Source of the DNA: Bryobacteraceae bacterium
Lineage (GTDB): Bacteria; Acidobacteriota; Terriglobia; Bryobacterales; Bryobacteraceae
Assembly (NCBI GenBank): GCA_947456995.1
Contig: CANGVB010000165.1
Span: forward strand, 1-7,467
Length of the DNA stretch: 7,467 nucleotides
Reading direction: 5' to 3'
In this document: positions 1 to 6,605 of the stretch, in pieces
How the letters are laid out: each line of letters opens with the position of its first letter
Numbering within the stretch: position 1 is the first letter of the stretch
The notes under the pieces: model-generated
Seen by the model: the letters and a program-made list of their open reading frames with translations, nothing else
What the model was told of the DNA's origin: nothing
Databases searched by the model: none
Translations under genes and position numbers: made by a program

Positions 1-1
1 A

Positions 2-37
2 ACGCGGCCGATGATCTCTCGAAACATCGAGCCGCGT
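2..37. repeat. Imperfect inverted repeat (hairpin) at the left edge
   Basis: Arms ACGCGGC-CGATG (2-13) and CATCG-A-GCCGCGT (25-37) pair over 12 base pairs with one bulged A at 30 and an 11-base loop. It sits next to the hairpin at 47-63. It may be a second terminator stem for minus-strand transcripts, a repeat element or part of a neighbouring gene's end; the bases that would decide this are outside the window. Confidence 0.45.
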
Positions 38-46
38 AAATCAAAG

Positions 47-63
47 AAGTGGCTACGCCACTT
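47..63 (-). terminator. Possible intrinsic terminator after the peptidase gene
   Basis: A perfect 7-bp inverted repeat (AAGTGGC, loop TAC, GCCACTT) starts 18 bases beyond the peptidase stop. Read on the minus strand it is followed by CTTTGATTTA, which is T-rich but interrupted, so this is a weak terminator candidate. The position fits; the tract does not fully convince. Confidence 0.35.
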
Positions 64-80
64 GTGTGGATCGTAGGAGA

Positions 81-2486
81 TCAATTCGAACCGAGAGAAC
101 GGGCGGGGGCGTTCTTGACGTGTTTGTTGAACCAGGAGGTCATCTCAAAGAGCGTGTGTTCGACAGACTCTTTGGCTGAATAACCGTGTGATTCGTGGGG
201 GAGCGTTACGTACCTTACGGTGCCGCCGTTGCCACGGATCGCCATGAACATGCGTTCTGACTGGATCGGGAAGGTGCCCTGATTGTTGTCGGCTTCGCCG
301 TGGATCAAGAGGATTGGCTCTTTGATCTTGTTGGCGATCATGAAGGGCGACATCTTGAGGTAAGTCTCTTGAGCTTCCCAGAAGGTGCGGCGTTCGCTTT
401 GGAAGCCGAAGGGGGTGAGTGTGCGGTTGTAAGCTCCCGAGCGGGCGATGCCGGCGCGGAAGAGATCGGTGTGGGCCAGCAGGTTGGCCGTCATGAAAGC
501 GCCATAGCTGTGCCCGCCAACGCCGACGCGCTCTGGATCGGTGACGCCCATTTCGGCAGCCTTGTCGATGGCGGCCTTGGCAGAGGCGGTGAGTTGCTCA
601 ACATAGGTGTTGTTTGCTTCTTCGGGGCTGCCGATGATCGGGATCGTGGCGCCGTCGAGGATGGCGTAGCCTTCGAGCAGGAAGAAGAGATGCGAGTAGC
701 CGTTGATAGTGGTGAAGCGCTTGGTGGAGCCGGCGATCTGGCCAGCGGTGTCAGCATCATTGAATTCAATCGGATAGGCCCAGACGACGGTAGGCAGGCG
801 GGTGCCCTGCTTGTAGCCGGGAGGGAGGTACAGAGTGAAGCTGAGATCGACGCCGTCGGCACGCTTGTACTTGACCAGTTGCTTTGAGATGCCACGGAGC
901 TGCGGTGCGGGATCGGTAAAGCTGGTCATCGCCGTCATGCCGCCTTTGGCGTCGCGGATGAAGAAGTTGGGGACTTCGGTTGGAGATTCGCGGCGAGTGA
1001 GGAATCGCGAACCATCGTCGCTAAGCAGAGCTACTACCGTTTCAAAGTGATCGGCATCACACTGGAAGAGGCGTTCTTTCTTGCCGGTGACGGGGTCGAG
1101 ACGGTCGAGGAAGGGGCGGTCGCCTTCGGCGGATGCGCCATCACCTTCGAGGAAGAGATAACCGCCGGATTCGGCGAGGACGCGCTGTCCGTTGGGGAGA
1201 GTTTGGGTGAGGAAGGAGCCCGGGTTGCGGTAGCGATCCTGCATGTTGCGCTCAGAGAGGATCTTTACAGGTGCGGTGGGGTTCTTCGGGTCCATCATCA
1301 TGGTGCGGAGCCAACGCTTGTTGAGTTCCATGTCGCTCATGATGACGGCGTTGCCTTTAGCAGACCAGAGGAGTTGGCCGGCGAGGCGTTCTTTCACCTT
1401 GGCGAGTTCTACTGGCTCGGTTTTGAAGGGGGCTTTGCTGGTGAGGATGCGATCGCGATTGGGGACTTTTTCTTTGGGGTTACCACCGTCGAGGGCTTCT
1501 ACCCAGAAGAGACTTGCGGGTTCGCTGGGGTTCCAGTTGGTGTTGCGCGGGCCTGTGGAAACACCGCCGATGGGGATGCGCTCCTGGAGGGGCAGGCTGG
1601 CCAATTTGTATTCCACCAGGCCGGAGCGATTCCAGACTTCGATTTCACGCGGGAATTGCATGAAGGGCAGCACGTAGGAAAAGGGCCGATGAATCTGGCT
1701 GATGAGAATGTGCTGGCCGTCGGGGGAAGGCTGTTGGTTGATGATGAGGGCGGGCTTGCCGATGGGAGTGATCTGGCCGCTGGCTGCGTTTACCAGGGCT
1801 AGCTGGGACTGTGCGAAGAACTCGAAGACCTGCTCATCGTAAGGAGACTTGAGCATGTCCTGATAGGTGCGGGTGGCACCGGCTTTGCCGGCCGATTCCT
1901 GAATGTTGGGCGAGGACGGAGTGGCAGGGAGCTCGGGCATCTTGCCGCGCGTGGCAGGTACGAGGCGGACAAGCATGGTACGCGAATCGGGCATCCATTC
2001 GACGGCGTCGCCGACGGCAGCGTTGAGGGTTGCTTTTTCAATTCGCTTCACGCGCCCGGTGGCGGTTTCGCCCACCCACAATTCGATGCTGGTGGCCGTG
2101 TGGTTCATCACTGAAAAGAATTTGCCATCGGGGGACCAGTTGAGGCCGGTGAGAGCTACCTTTGCGGGAAGTTCAAGCTTGGTGATCTGGCCGCCATCAA
2201 TCTTCTGCAGGTAGGGGCCATAACCATAGGCAGTGAGATGGGGCCCGGAGTTTGCCGGATCGATGCGCAAGCCGGCGATGCGGAGCATGGGCTTGGCGAG
2301 GTCGGCAATGGTTGGGTTGCGGACAGTCTGAAGAAAGAGGACGTGAGTTTTGGTTGGGTTCACGCTGGGAGTTGGAGTCCCGGGCGCGTTGAGAACATCG
2401 AGAATCGCCTTGGAAGGCTTTAGGTAGCCGGATTGGGCGAAACTGGTACAAGCAATGAACAGCAAGCTGCAGAATGTGCGACGCAT
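81..2486 (-). CDS. Exported S9-family serine peptidase, glutamyl endopeptidase-like (S9D)
   Basis: This is a prolyl-oligopeptidase-fold serine peptidase of about 801 residues, probably acting in the periplasm on peptides. The N-terminus (MRRTFCSLLFIACTSFAQS) is a signal peptide with likely cleavage after SFA; Cys13 gives a weak lipoprotein alternative. Residues about 25-525 fit the S9 beta-propeller, with propeller-like turns such as WSPDGK and SPDGQ. Residues about 535-795 are the alpha/beta-hydrolase domain. The nucleophile is Ser660 in GGHSYGAF, followed by the IARSGAYNRTLTPFGFQ stretch; the catalytic Asp is probably Asp733 in LIHGEADNN and the His is His767 in LPHESHGYS. From memory these blocks closely match plant chloroplast glutamyl endopeptidase, the S9D type, so cleavage after Glu is plausible but inferred. 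I chose the start at 2486 because it gives a compact signal peptide; an in-frame ATG at 2507 adds seven residues. Neither start has a clear Shine-Dalgarno. The gene diverges from the nucleoside hydrolase gene and looks monocistronic. Confidence 0.93.
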   Translation of the reverse strand: MRRTFCSLLFIACTSFAQSGYLKPSKAILDVLNAPGTPTPSVNPTKTHVLFLQTVRNPTIADLAKPMLRIAGLRIDPANSGPHLTAYGYGPYLQKIDGGQITKLELPAKVALTGLNWSPDGKFFSVMNHTATSIELWVGETATGRVKRIEKATLNAAVGDAVEWMPDSRTMLVRLVPATRGKMPELPATPSSPNIQESAGKAGATRTYQDMLKSPYDEQVFEFFAQSQLALVNAASGQITPIGKPALIINQQPSPDGQHILISQIHRPFSYVLPFMQFPREIEVWNRSGLVEYKLASLPLQERIPIGGVSTGPRNTNWNPSEPASLFWVEALDGGNPKEKVPNRDRILTSKAPFKTEPVELAKVKERLAGQLLWSAKGNAVIMSDMELNKRWLRTMMMDPKNPTAPVKILSERNMQDRYRNPGSFLTQTLPNGQRVLAESGGYLFLEGDGASAEGDRPFLDRLDPVTGKKERLFQCDADHFETVVALLSDDGSRFLTRRESPTEVPNFFIRDAKGGMTAMTSFTDPAPQLRGISKQLVKYKRADGVDLSFTLYLPPGYKQGTRLPTVVWAYPIEFNDADTAGQIAGSTKRFTTINGYSHLFFLLEGYAILDGATIPIIGSPEEANNTYVEQLTASAKAAIDKAAEMGVTDPERVGVGGHSYGAFMTANLLAHTDLFRAGIARSGAYNRTLTPFGFQSERRTFWEAQETYLKMSPFMIANKIKEPILLIHGEADNNQGTFPIQSERMFMAIRGNGGTVRYVTLPHESHGYSAKESVEHTLFEMTSWFNKHVKNAPARSLGSN

Positions 2487-3264
2487 AGCAGAAAAGGTAA
2501 CACGCATAGAACTGTCTAGGCGAGCCTTTGCCGGACTAAGTTACGCCTGGAGTGGAAATGGGCAGCCGCGCGAGGTTTGGCTGGATCAGGATGGCGGGTG
2601 GGAAGATGTGGCTGCTCTGGCGATTCTGTTGCGCAGCCCGGATATCAAGGTGATGGGGGTGGCGACGACGCCCGGTATAGCAGATGCGCAGACGGCGGAG
2701 TACCGGGTGAAGATGCTGCTTGAGGCATTGCAGGAAAAAGAAACGAAGATGGTGGCCGATTTGCCGGCCAAGGCTGAGATTCTGGCTACCGGGCCACTGA
2801 CGCGCGTGGCGCGGCTGATTCGAGCAGGGAAGGTGCCCAAAGCAGTGACCTGGATGGGCGGCGCAGTTACCGTTGCGGGTAACGCCAAAGGCGGGGCTGA
2901 ATGGAATGCTGCTGCCGATGTGGCAGCATTGCGAACGGTGATGTCGTCGAGGGTTCCGCTGACGATCTGCCCATTGGACTTAACCAATCAGTTTCCGTCG
3001 CGGGCTGAGGTGTTGCCTGAGGGGCTGAAGGGGGTTCAGGCAGAATTCCGCAAGGCTTACGCTGAAAAAGGCCGGTTCTGGTGGGATGAATTGGCAGCCG
3101 CTTATTTGGTGGCACCGGGGCTGTTTCGCAAGCAGACGCTGAAGCTTCGTGTAAACCAAAGTGGGCGTCTACTCGAGGCTCCGGCCGGGCGAGTTGTGGA
3201 TGTATTGCAGGGCTGTGAAGAGCAGGGCTTTCGCGCACTGCTCCAGCAGAGCTTACGTTTCTAG
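2455..3264 (+). CDS. Nucleoside-hydrolase-like protein, internally shortened
   Basis: Homologue of the inosine/uridine-preferring nucleoside hydrolases, which split ribonucleosides into base and ribose using a bound Ca2+. Numbering is from the ATG at 2455. The family's N-terminal D-x-D-x-G-x-D-D signature appears as DQDGGWED (44-51), so one Asp is Glu. Further family blocks are ILATGPLTRVA (109-119, metal-ligand Thr116), the MGGA block, GN plus GGAEWN (Asn143, Glu149, Asn151) and LDLT. The C-terminal metal Asp is probably Asp211 in WWDELAAAYLVAPGLF, but a Trp stands where the catalytic His normally precedes it. At 269 residues it is shorter than the usual 300 or more: roughly 45 residues normally found between the N-terminal Rossmann segment and GPLT are absent. 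The N-terminus contains LSRRAFAGL, a Tat-like twin arginine with a very short hydrophobic part. The start is uncertain: ATG 2455 and GTG 2476 lie inside the divergent peptidase's signal-peptide region, and neither has a ribosome site. The fold assignment is firm; enzymatic activity is doubtful. Confidence 0.82.
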   Translation: MNSKLQNVRRIAEKVTRIELSRRAFAGLSYAWSGNGQPREVWLDQDGGWEDVAALAILLRSPDIKVMGVATTPGIADAQTAEYRVKMLLEALQEKETKMVADLPAKAEILATGPLTRVARLIRAGKVPKAVTWMGGAVTVAGNAKGGAEWNAAADVAALRTVMSSRVPLTICPLDLTNQFPSRAEVLPEGLKGVQAEFRKAYAEKGRFWWDELAAAYLVAPGLFRKQTLKLRVNQSGRLLEAPAGRVVDVLQGCEEQGFRALLQQSLRF

Positions 3265-4532
3265 TGCAGGTTGGCGAGAGTGGTTCTGAGATCTCCGGCC
3301 ATTTCTTTCAGATGGCTGGATGTGCCGGCGGTTTCTTCTGCGGCGGCTGCGAAGTTTTGTGTTTCCGCTGAGATTTTGCGCATGGAATCAGAAATCTGCT
3401 CGATGCCACCAGCTTGAGAGCGGCTGGAATCATGGATTTGATCGAGGAGCACTTTCATGTGCTGTGTGGCAGCGTTGAGTTCAGAAAAGCCATCGGCGAT
3501 GTTTTCAATATCGCGCGCGCTGGACTCTACTTTGCCAACAGAATTTGAGATGAGATTGTCGATCTCAGTGCTGGCTTCGGTGGTACGAACGGCAAGGTCT
3601 CGAACCTGATCGGCGATGACACCAAAGCCGCCGCCGGAATTGCCGCTGCGGCTGGCCTCAATGCTCGCATTGACGGCGAGGATGTTGGTTTGGCGCGCGA
3701 TGTCCATCATCAGATTGACGATGCCAGCGATCTTGCGGCTGGTAACGGAGACGGCCTGCATTTCAGCATTTACGCGACTGAGGCGCTCATGAGTTTGGGC
3801 GATATCATTCACGGTTTGAGCCATCCGGTGCTGGTTGGCAGAGGCGGATTCGAGGTTGCCCGAGACCTGCTTGCGCATTTTTTCGCTGGTAGTGGAAATC
3901 TGATCCACCATGTTGGCCTGAGTAGAAACCGAACGTGCAAAGTGTTCTACAAAGCTGGCGATCTCTGCTGAACCCATAGCAACCTGCTCTGCGGTGAGGC
4001 TAACCTGTTCTTCGAGTACACCGCGCATGCGGACGGTGGCGCCCAGTTGCTGAGCGATCACACAGCAGATTGCGGTTTCAACAACTACAAAGAAGGCATG
4101 AAGGACGACATCCCCAAAGGCAGCGTCATAGTTAAAGACCATTCGCGGAACCAGCCACCAACCGATAACGTGGTGGGCGGCAATTGTGCCGGCGGCGGCG
4201 AGCAAGGTCCAAATATTTGCAAAGTAGCAGAGCACTGCGATGAAGCTAAAGATATGGAAGTGGTATTCGATTCTGCCTTCGCCAAGGAAGATCAGAAGCA
4301 TGGACATCCCCATCGTGGCCGAGGCAATCGATATGGAAGTAGACAATCCCGAAGGGTTGCTGTAAGTGAGGATTGCGGGTGCTGCGCAAAGAAGTATTGA
4401 GCCGAGCAGGGCGATTCCAATACTGGCTGAGTTAAAGACTGAAAAGAGCAGTAATGCCGGAATGTGAGCGGCCAGAATCAACAACAAAAAGCGATTTGCT
4501 TTGATCCGGTGTTGGATTTCAAAGGAGTTCAT
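3261..4532 (-). CDS. Six-TM methyl-accepting chemotaxis protein without HAMP domain
   Basis: Chemoreceptor-type signal transducer of 423 residues. The first ~162 residues hold about six hydrophobic segments (near 14-34, 36-55, 66-84, 89-107, 108-127, 141-162) with only short loops, so there is no large periplasmic ligand domain. This sensor region is rich in histidine: HFH (91-93), HH (120-121) and His145, in an arrangement I recall from other six-TM sensor proteins of unknown ligand. No HAMP domain follows; the cytoplasmic signalling domain begins near 170. Its conserved hairpin tip is DIARQTNILAVNASIEASR (277-295), which keeps the Asn, Glu and Arg positions used to contact CheA/CheW, followed by SGNSGGGFGVIADQVRDLA. 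The arms on each side of the tip are about 126 residues, near 18 heptads each, suggesting the 36-heptad class. FAAAAEETAGTSS (394-406) looks like a methylation-helix segment. There is no C-terminal CheR-tethering pentapeptide. The start overlaps the stop of the CxC gene upstream as ATGA, implying translational coupling. It could signal to a non-flagellar chemosensory system; none is visible here. Confidence 0.93.
   Translation of the reverse strand: MNSFEIQHRIKANRFLLLILAAHIPALLLFSVFNSASIGIALLGSILLCAAPAILTYSNPSGLSTSISIASATMGMSMLLIFLGEGRIEYHFHIFSFIAVLCYFANIWTLLAAAGTIAAHHVIGWWLVPRMVFNYDAAFGDVVLHAFFVVVETAICCVIAQQLGATVRMRGVLEEQVSLTAEQVAMGSAEIASFVEHFARSVSTQANMVDQISTTSEKMRKQVSGNLESASANQHRMAQTVNDIAQTHERLSRVNAEMQAVSVTSRKIAGIVNLMMDIARQTNILAVNASIEASRSGNSGGGFGVIADQVRDLAVRTTEASTEIDNLISNSVGKVESSARDIENIADGFSELNAATQHMKVLLDQIHDSSRSQAGGIEQISDSMRKISAETQNFAAAAEETAGTSSHLKEMAGDLRTTLANLH
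4529..4532 (-). promoter_or_regulatory. ATGA stop/start overlap coupling CxC gene and chemoreceptor
   Basis: On the minus strand the receptor's ATG (4532-4530) and the CxC gene's TGA (4531-4529) share two bases. No strong Shine-Dalgarno precedes the receptor ATG (the bases before it are CCTCGCCT), so re-initiation by ribosomes finishing the upstream gene is the likely mode of translation. Confidence 0.75.
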
Positions 4533-5086
4533 AGGCGAGGCAATAGGTCTTTCAGCTGGTAAGCAAGGGTTTCGGCTCTAAGGGCCTTAGAGGTGACGCA
4601 ACCGGTTGAGGGTAGCGAGGCTTGGAGTGTGCGGTGTTCAACGTTGAACAGGATTCGTGCTTCCCAATAGGGAGCTGGCTCGTAGCCGCCAGAATAGGTG
4701 ATGCGGCCTGAGGCATCGCGCACCAGCAGCCATGGGGCGGCCACTACACCTGAGGATGCCGGAGAGTCTTCAAATCGGATTTCATAGCCGAGGGATTGGA
4801 GTTGGTCATGAATCGGTTTTCGCCTACCGATGTAAACCACGATCTCGTTTGCTGAGGATTTCGGGCTGCGGCCAGCAAGGTAACCCAGCAGGCGCTCGGA
4901 GCAGCGGCAATCGTCTGAGGCAAAGTGGTAGATGCTTTGGGTGGCTTTCTTTTCACTTGTAAACCACTGCGCGTTTACTTCGTTGCGCAAGGGGGCATGA
5001 AAGGCGACCAGTAGCCCACCGGTGAGACAAGGGATTAGAATCCCAAGTGCTGAGAGCCAGGTGTAAAGTTTGCCTTTAGGTTGCAT
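4529..5086 (-). CDS. Membrane-anchored thioredoxin-like protein with CxC motif
   Basis: I do not recognise a named family. The 185-residue product starts with a short positive segment and one hydrophobic helix (about 10-29), fitting an N-in anchor that places the rest in the periplasm. The soluble part reads like a small thioredoxin fold: strand and helix SIYHFASDDCRCSERLLGYL (51-70) with Cys60 and Cys62, strand NEIVVYIG, then a helix, then VVAAPWLLVRDASGRITYSGG (114-134). The last of these resembles the cis-proline loop (Pro118) and closing beta hairpin of thioredoxins. A third Cys is at 163. CxC instead of CxxC suggests disulfide isomerase or redox-sensing chemistry, or metal binding; this is an inference. 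It lies 25 bases after the hydrolase and its TGA overlaps the ATG of the chemoreceptor, so the two are probably made together. The ribosome site before 5086 is weak. The gene is certainly coding by context and composition; the function is open. Confidence 0.8.
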   Translation of the reverse strand: MQPKGKLYTWLSALGILIPCLTGGLLVAFHAPLRNEVNAQWFTSEKKATQSIYHFASDDCRCSERLLGYLAGRSPKSSANEIVVYIGRRKPIHDQLQSLGYEIRFEDSPASSGVVAAPWLLVRDASGRITYSGGYEPAPYWEARILFNVEHRTLQASLPSTGCVTSKALRAETLAYQLKDLLPRL

Positions 5087-5111
5087 CTACACTAAGGCAT
5101 ATCGGCGCAGC

Positions 5112-6605
5112 TTAGCGGTCTTGAACGTATTCTTTTAAAAAAGGTATGGCAACTGCGCCGTCGGTACGGTGTTCGCCGTCAAAAAAGGTGAGGCGCCGCA
5201 GTTTGGGGTCTTTTACGTAAGCCTTCAGTCGTTCAAACTCATAAGTTACCCACTCGTCGGTACCGACTTTGTCGCGATGCCCGCGTTCGACCAGAAAGGG
5301 AATCGGGCTGGAGTGGAGCATGGTCCCGATTGCGGCCAGTTCGGCGTGGCTGGCGACGTTAGCCATATTCCATTCGTAGATCTCGTATTCCTGGGTGTGG
5401 ACGTAACTGTAGGAAAGCTCGGGCAAGATCAACTTACGAATCCACTCGTTGAAGTTACCTCCGCAAACGATAGCCTTGAAGCGGGGATCAAAGACCGGCA
5501 CGCGCAGGGCCGTAGCACCACCGTAAGACAGCCCGTAATAGACGATTCGTTTGGAATCGATGTAGGGGAGGGTTGAGAGGTAGTCGAGACTGCGGCGGTA
5601 CTGCGCCTCGATGAAGGCGAAGAGCGAAAGCCCACGCGGGTTAGCCAGAAGCTGCAAGGCGCGGAAGTCTCCGTTGTAAGGATTTTGAGGAAGATAGACA
5701 ACGAAGCCCTGGGCCACGAGGCGCTCGGCAAAGTTGCGGTAGGTGCGGTAGTCGTTGGATTCGATAGGCTGCCCAAAGAGCGATTCTGGCCGGCCCATCA
5801 ATCCGTGCTGGACAATCACCAGCGGGCGGCGCTCGAAATTGCGCAGGCCAATCGGCTTGAGCAGAACACCCTGAGCCACTACACCAGGAAGAGCGTCTAT
5901 CGTAATCGAGATTCCAGTAAAGCTGGAGCTTTCTGCGACGGTGCGCTCTCGCAGCCGGAAGCCTGCGTCGTAGCGGGGCAGCACGCCAACCACTTCCTCG
6001 TGCCAACGCCGGGCCAGCACCTTTGCGCCTTGCGTCTTCATCGACGCAGCGCGGCGCTGCTCGGCTGGTGCCACCAGGCCTTCGAGGTATTTTTCGAGAG
6101 GCACGACGTTGGAAGTTGACCGCTCAATGCTTCGCTCATCGTGGCGGCGGATGCTCATGCCAAAGGCGTTCTCCTGGGGGCGCGGTTTTTCTACCGGGCC
6201 GAAGAGCTGCTCCATGGGGGGCTCAAGACGCACGGGGCGCTTGTAGCGTTTGACTGCTTCGTAATAGTGAGCCAGCTCAAAGCCGAGCGGAATTTGGGCG
6301 AAGGGATAGCCCATGCGGCGAATGCGTTCGCGGTGCTCGGGGTGGATGAGCCGCGGGGCGATTACCAGCACGCCTGGATATTCGCTGCAGGCCAGTTTCT
6401 TGTAGCTGAGCAGTACAAGGATCTCGCGAGGTTTTGAAACTTCGCAGCGGTCGGCGTCGAGCAGAAGCGGGTGCGACGGCATCTTCGCGGTTTTGATGGG
6501 CTGCTGCAGCAGATAAGTGCGGATGCCGCTGAGCATCTCTTCCATCTGCGCGGCGGCAGAGAGTGGAATGAGGAGACTAAACGCTAATCTGACGAGTTTT
6601 TTCAT
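5112..6605 (-). CDS. Secreted alpha/beta hydrolase (esterase/dienelactone-hydrolase-like)
   Basis: A 497-residue exported hydrolase. The signal peptide is clear (MKKLVRLAFSLLIPLSAAAQ, probable cleavage after AAA). Residues about 240-497 form the alpha/beta-hydrolase domain: strand and oxyanion loop LVIVQHGLMGRPESLFG (262-278), nucleophile elbow YYGLSYGGA with Ser360, a likely acid Asp in RGHRDKVGTDEW (Asp445 or Asp450), and the catalytic His479 in FFDGEHRTDG. The organisation resembles large acetyl-esterase or dienelactone-hydrolase-like enzymes seen in polysaccharide-degrading bacteria, but the substrate cannot be read from sequence. The roughly 220 residues between the signal peptide and the hydrolase core match nothing I recognise. 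Its start lies inside the 3' end of the oxidoreductase gene, overlapping by 29 bases, with a weak GGGTAAG ribosome site about 5 bases before the ATG. Together they suggest coupled processing of a sugar ester or derivative. Secreted hydrolase is well supported; the specific family is not. Confidence 0.88.
   Translation of the reverse strand: MKKLVRLAFSLLIPLSAAAQMEEMLSGIRTYLLQQPIKTAKMPSHPLLLDADRCEVSKPREILVLLSYKKLACSEYPGVLVIAPRLIHPEHRERIRRMGYPFAQIPLGFELAHYYEAVKRYKRPVRLEPPMEQLFGPVEKPRPQENAFGMSIRRHDERSIERSTSNVVPLEKYLEGLVAPAEQRRAASMKTQGAKVLARRWHEEVVGVLPRYDAGFRLRERTVAESSSFTGISITIDALPGVVAQGVLLKPIGLRNFERRPLVIVQHGLMGRPESLFGQPIESNDYRTYRNFAERLVAQGFVVYLPQNPYNGDFRALQLLANPRGLSLFAFIEAQYRRSLDYLSTLPYIDSKRIVYYGLSYGGATALRVPVFDPRFKAIVCGGNFNEWIRKLILPELSYSYVHTQEYEIYEWNMANVASHAELAAIGTMLHSSPIPFLVERGHRDKVGTDEWVTYEFERLKAYVKDPKLRRLTFFDGEHRTDGAVAIPFLKEYVQDR

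Noticed and set aside
300..887. Plus-strand open frame of 195 codons
   Set aside because: Lies opposite the catalytic domain of the peptidase, where the minus-strand protein has all three active-site blocks.
1047..1802. Plus-strand open frame of 251 codons
   Set aside because: Antisense to the peptidase propeller; the translation is low-complexity in Gly, Glu, Ala and Val and lacks recognisable domains.
2586..3238. Minus-strand open frames of 133 and 123 codons
   Set aside because: Both are shadows of the nucleoside hydrolase gene, whose plus-strand product shows the family motifs across the same bases.
4047..4400. Plus-strand open frame of 117 codons with several cysteines
   Set aside because: Antisense to the membrane part of the chemoreceptor; the His/Cys-looking composition comes from the complementary codons.
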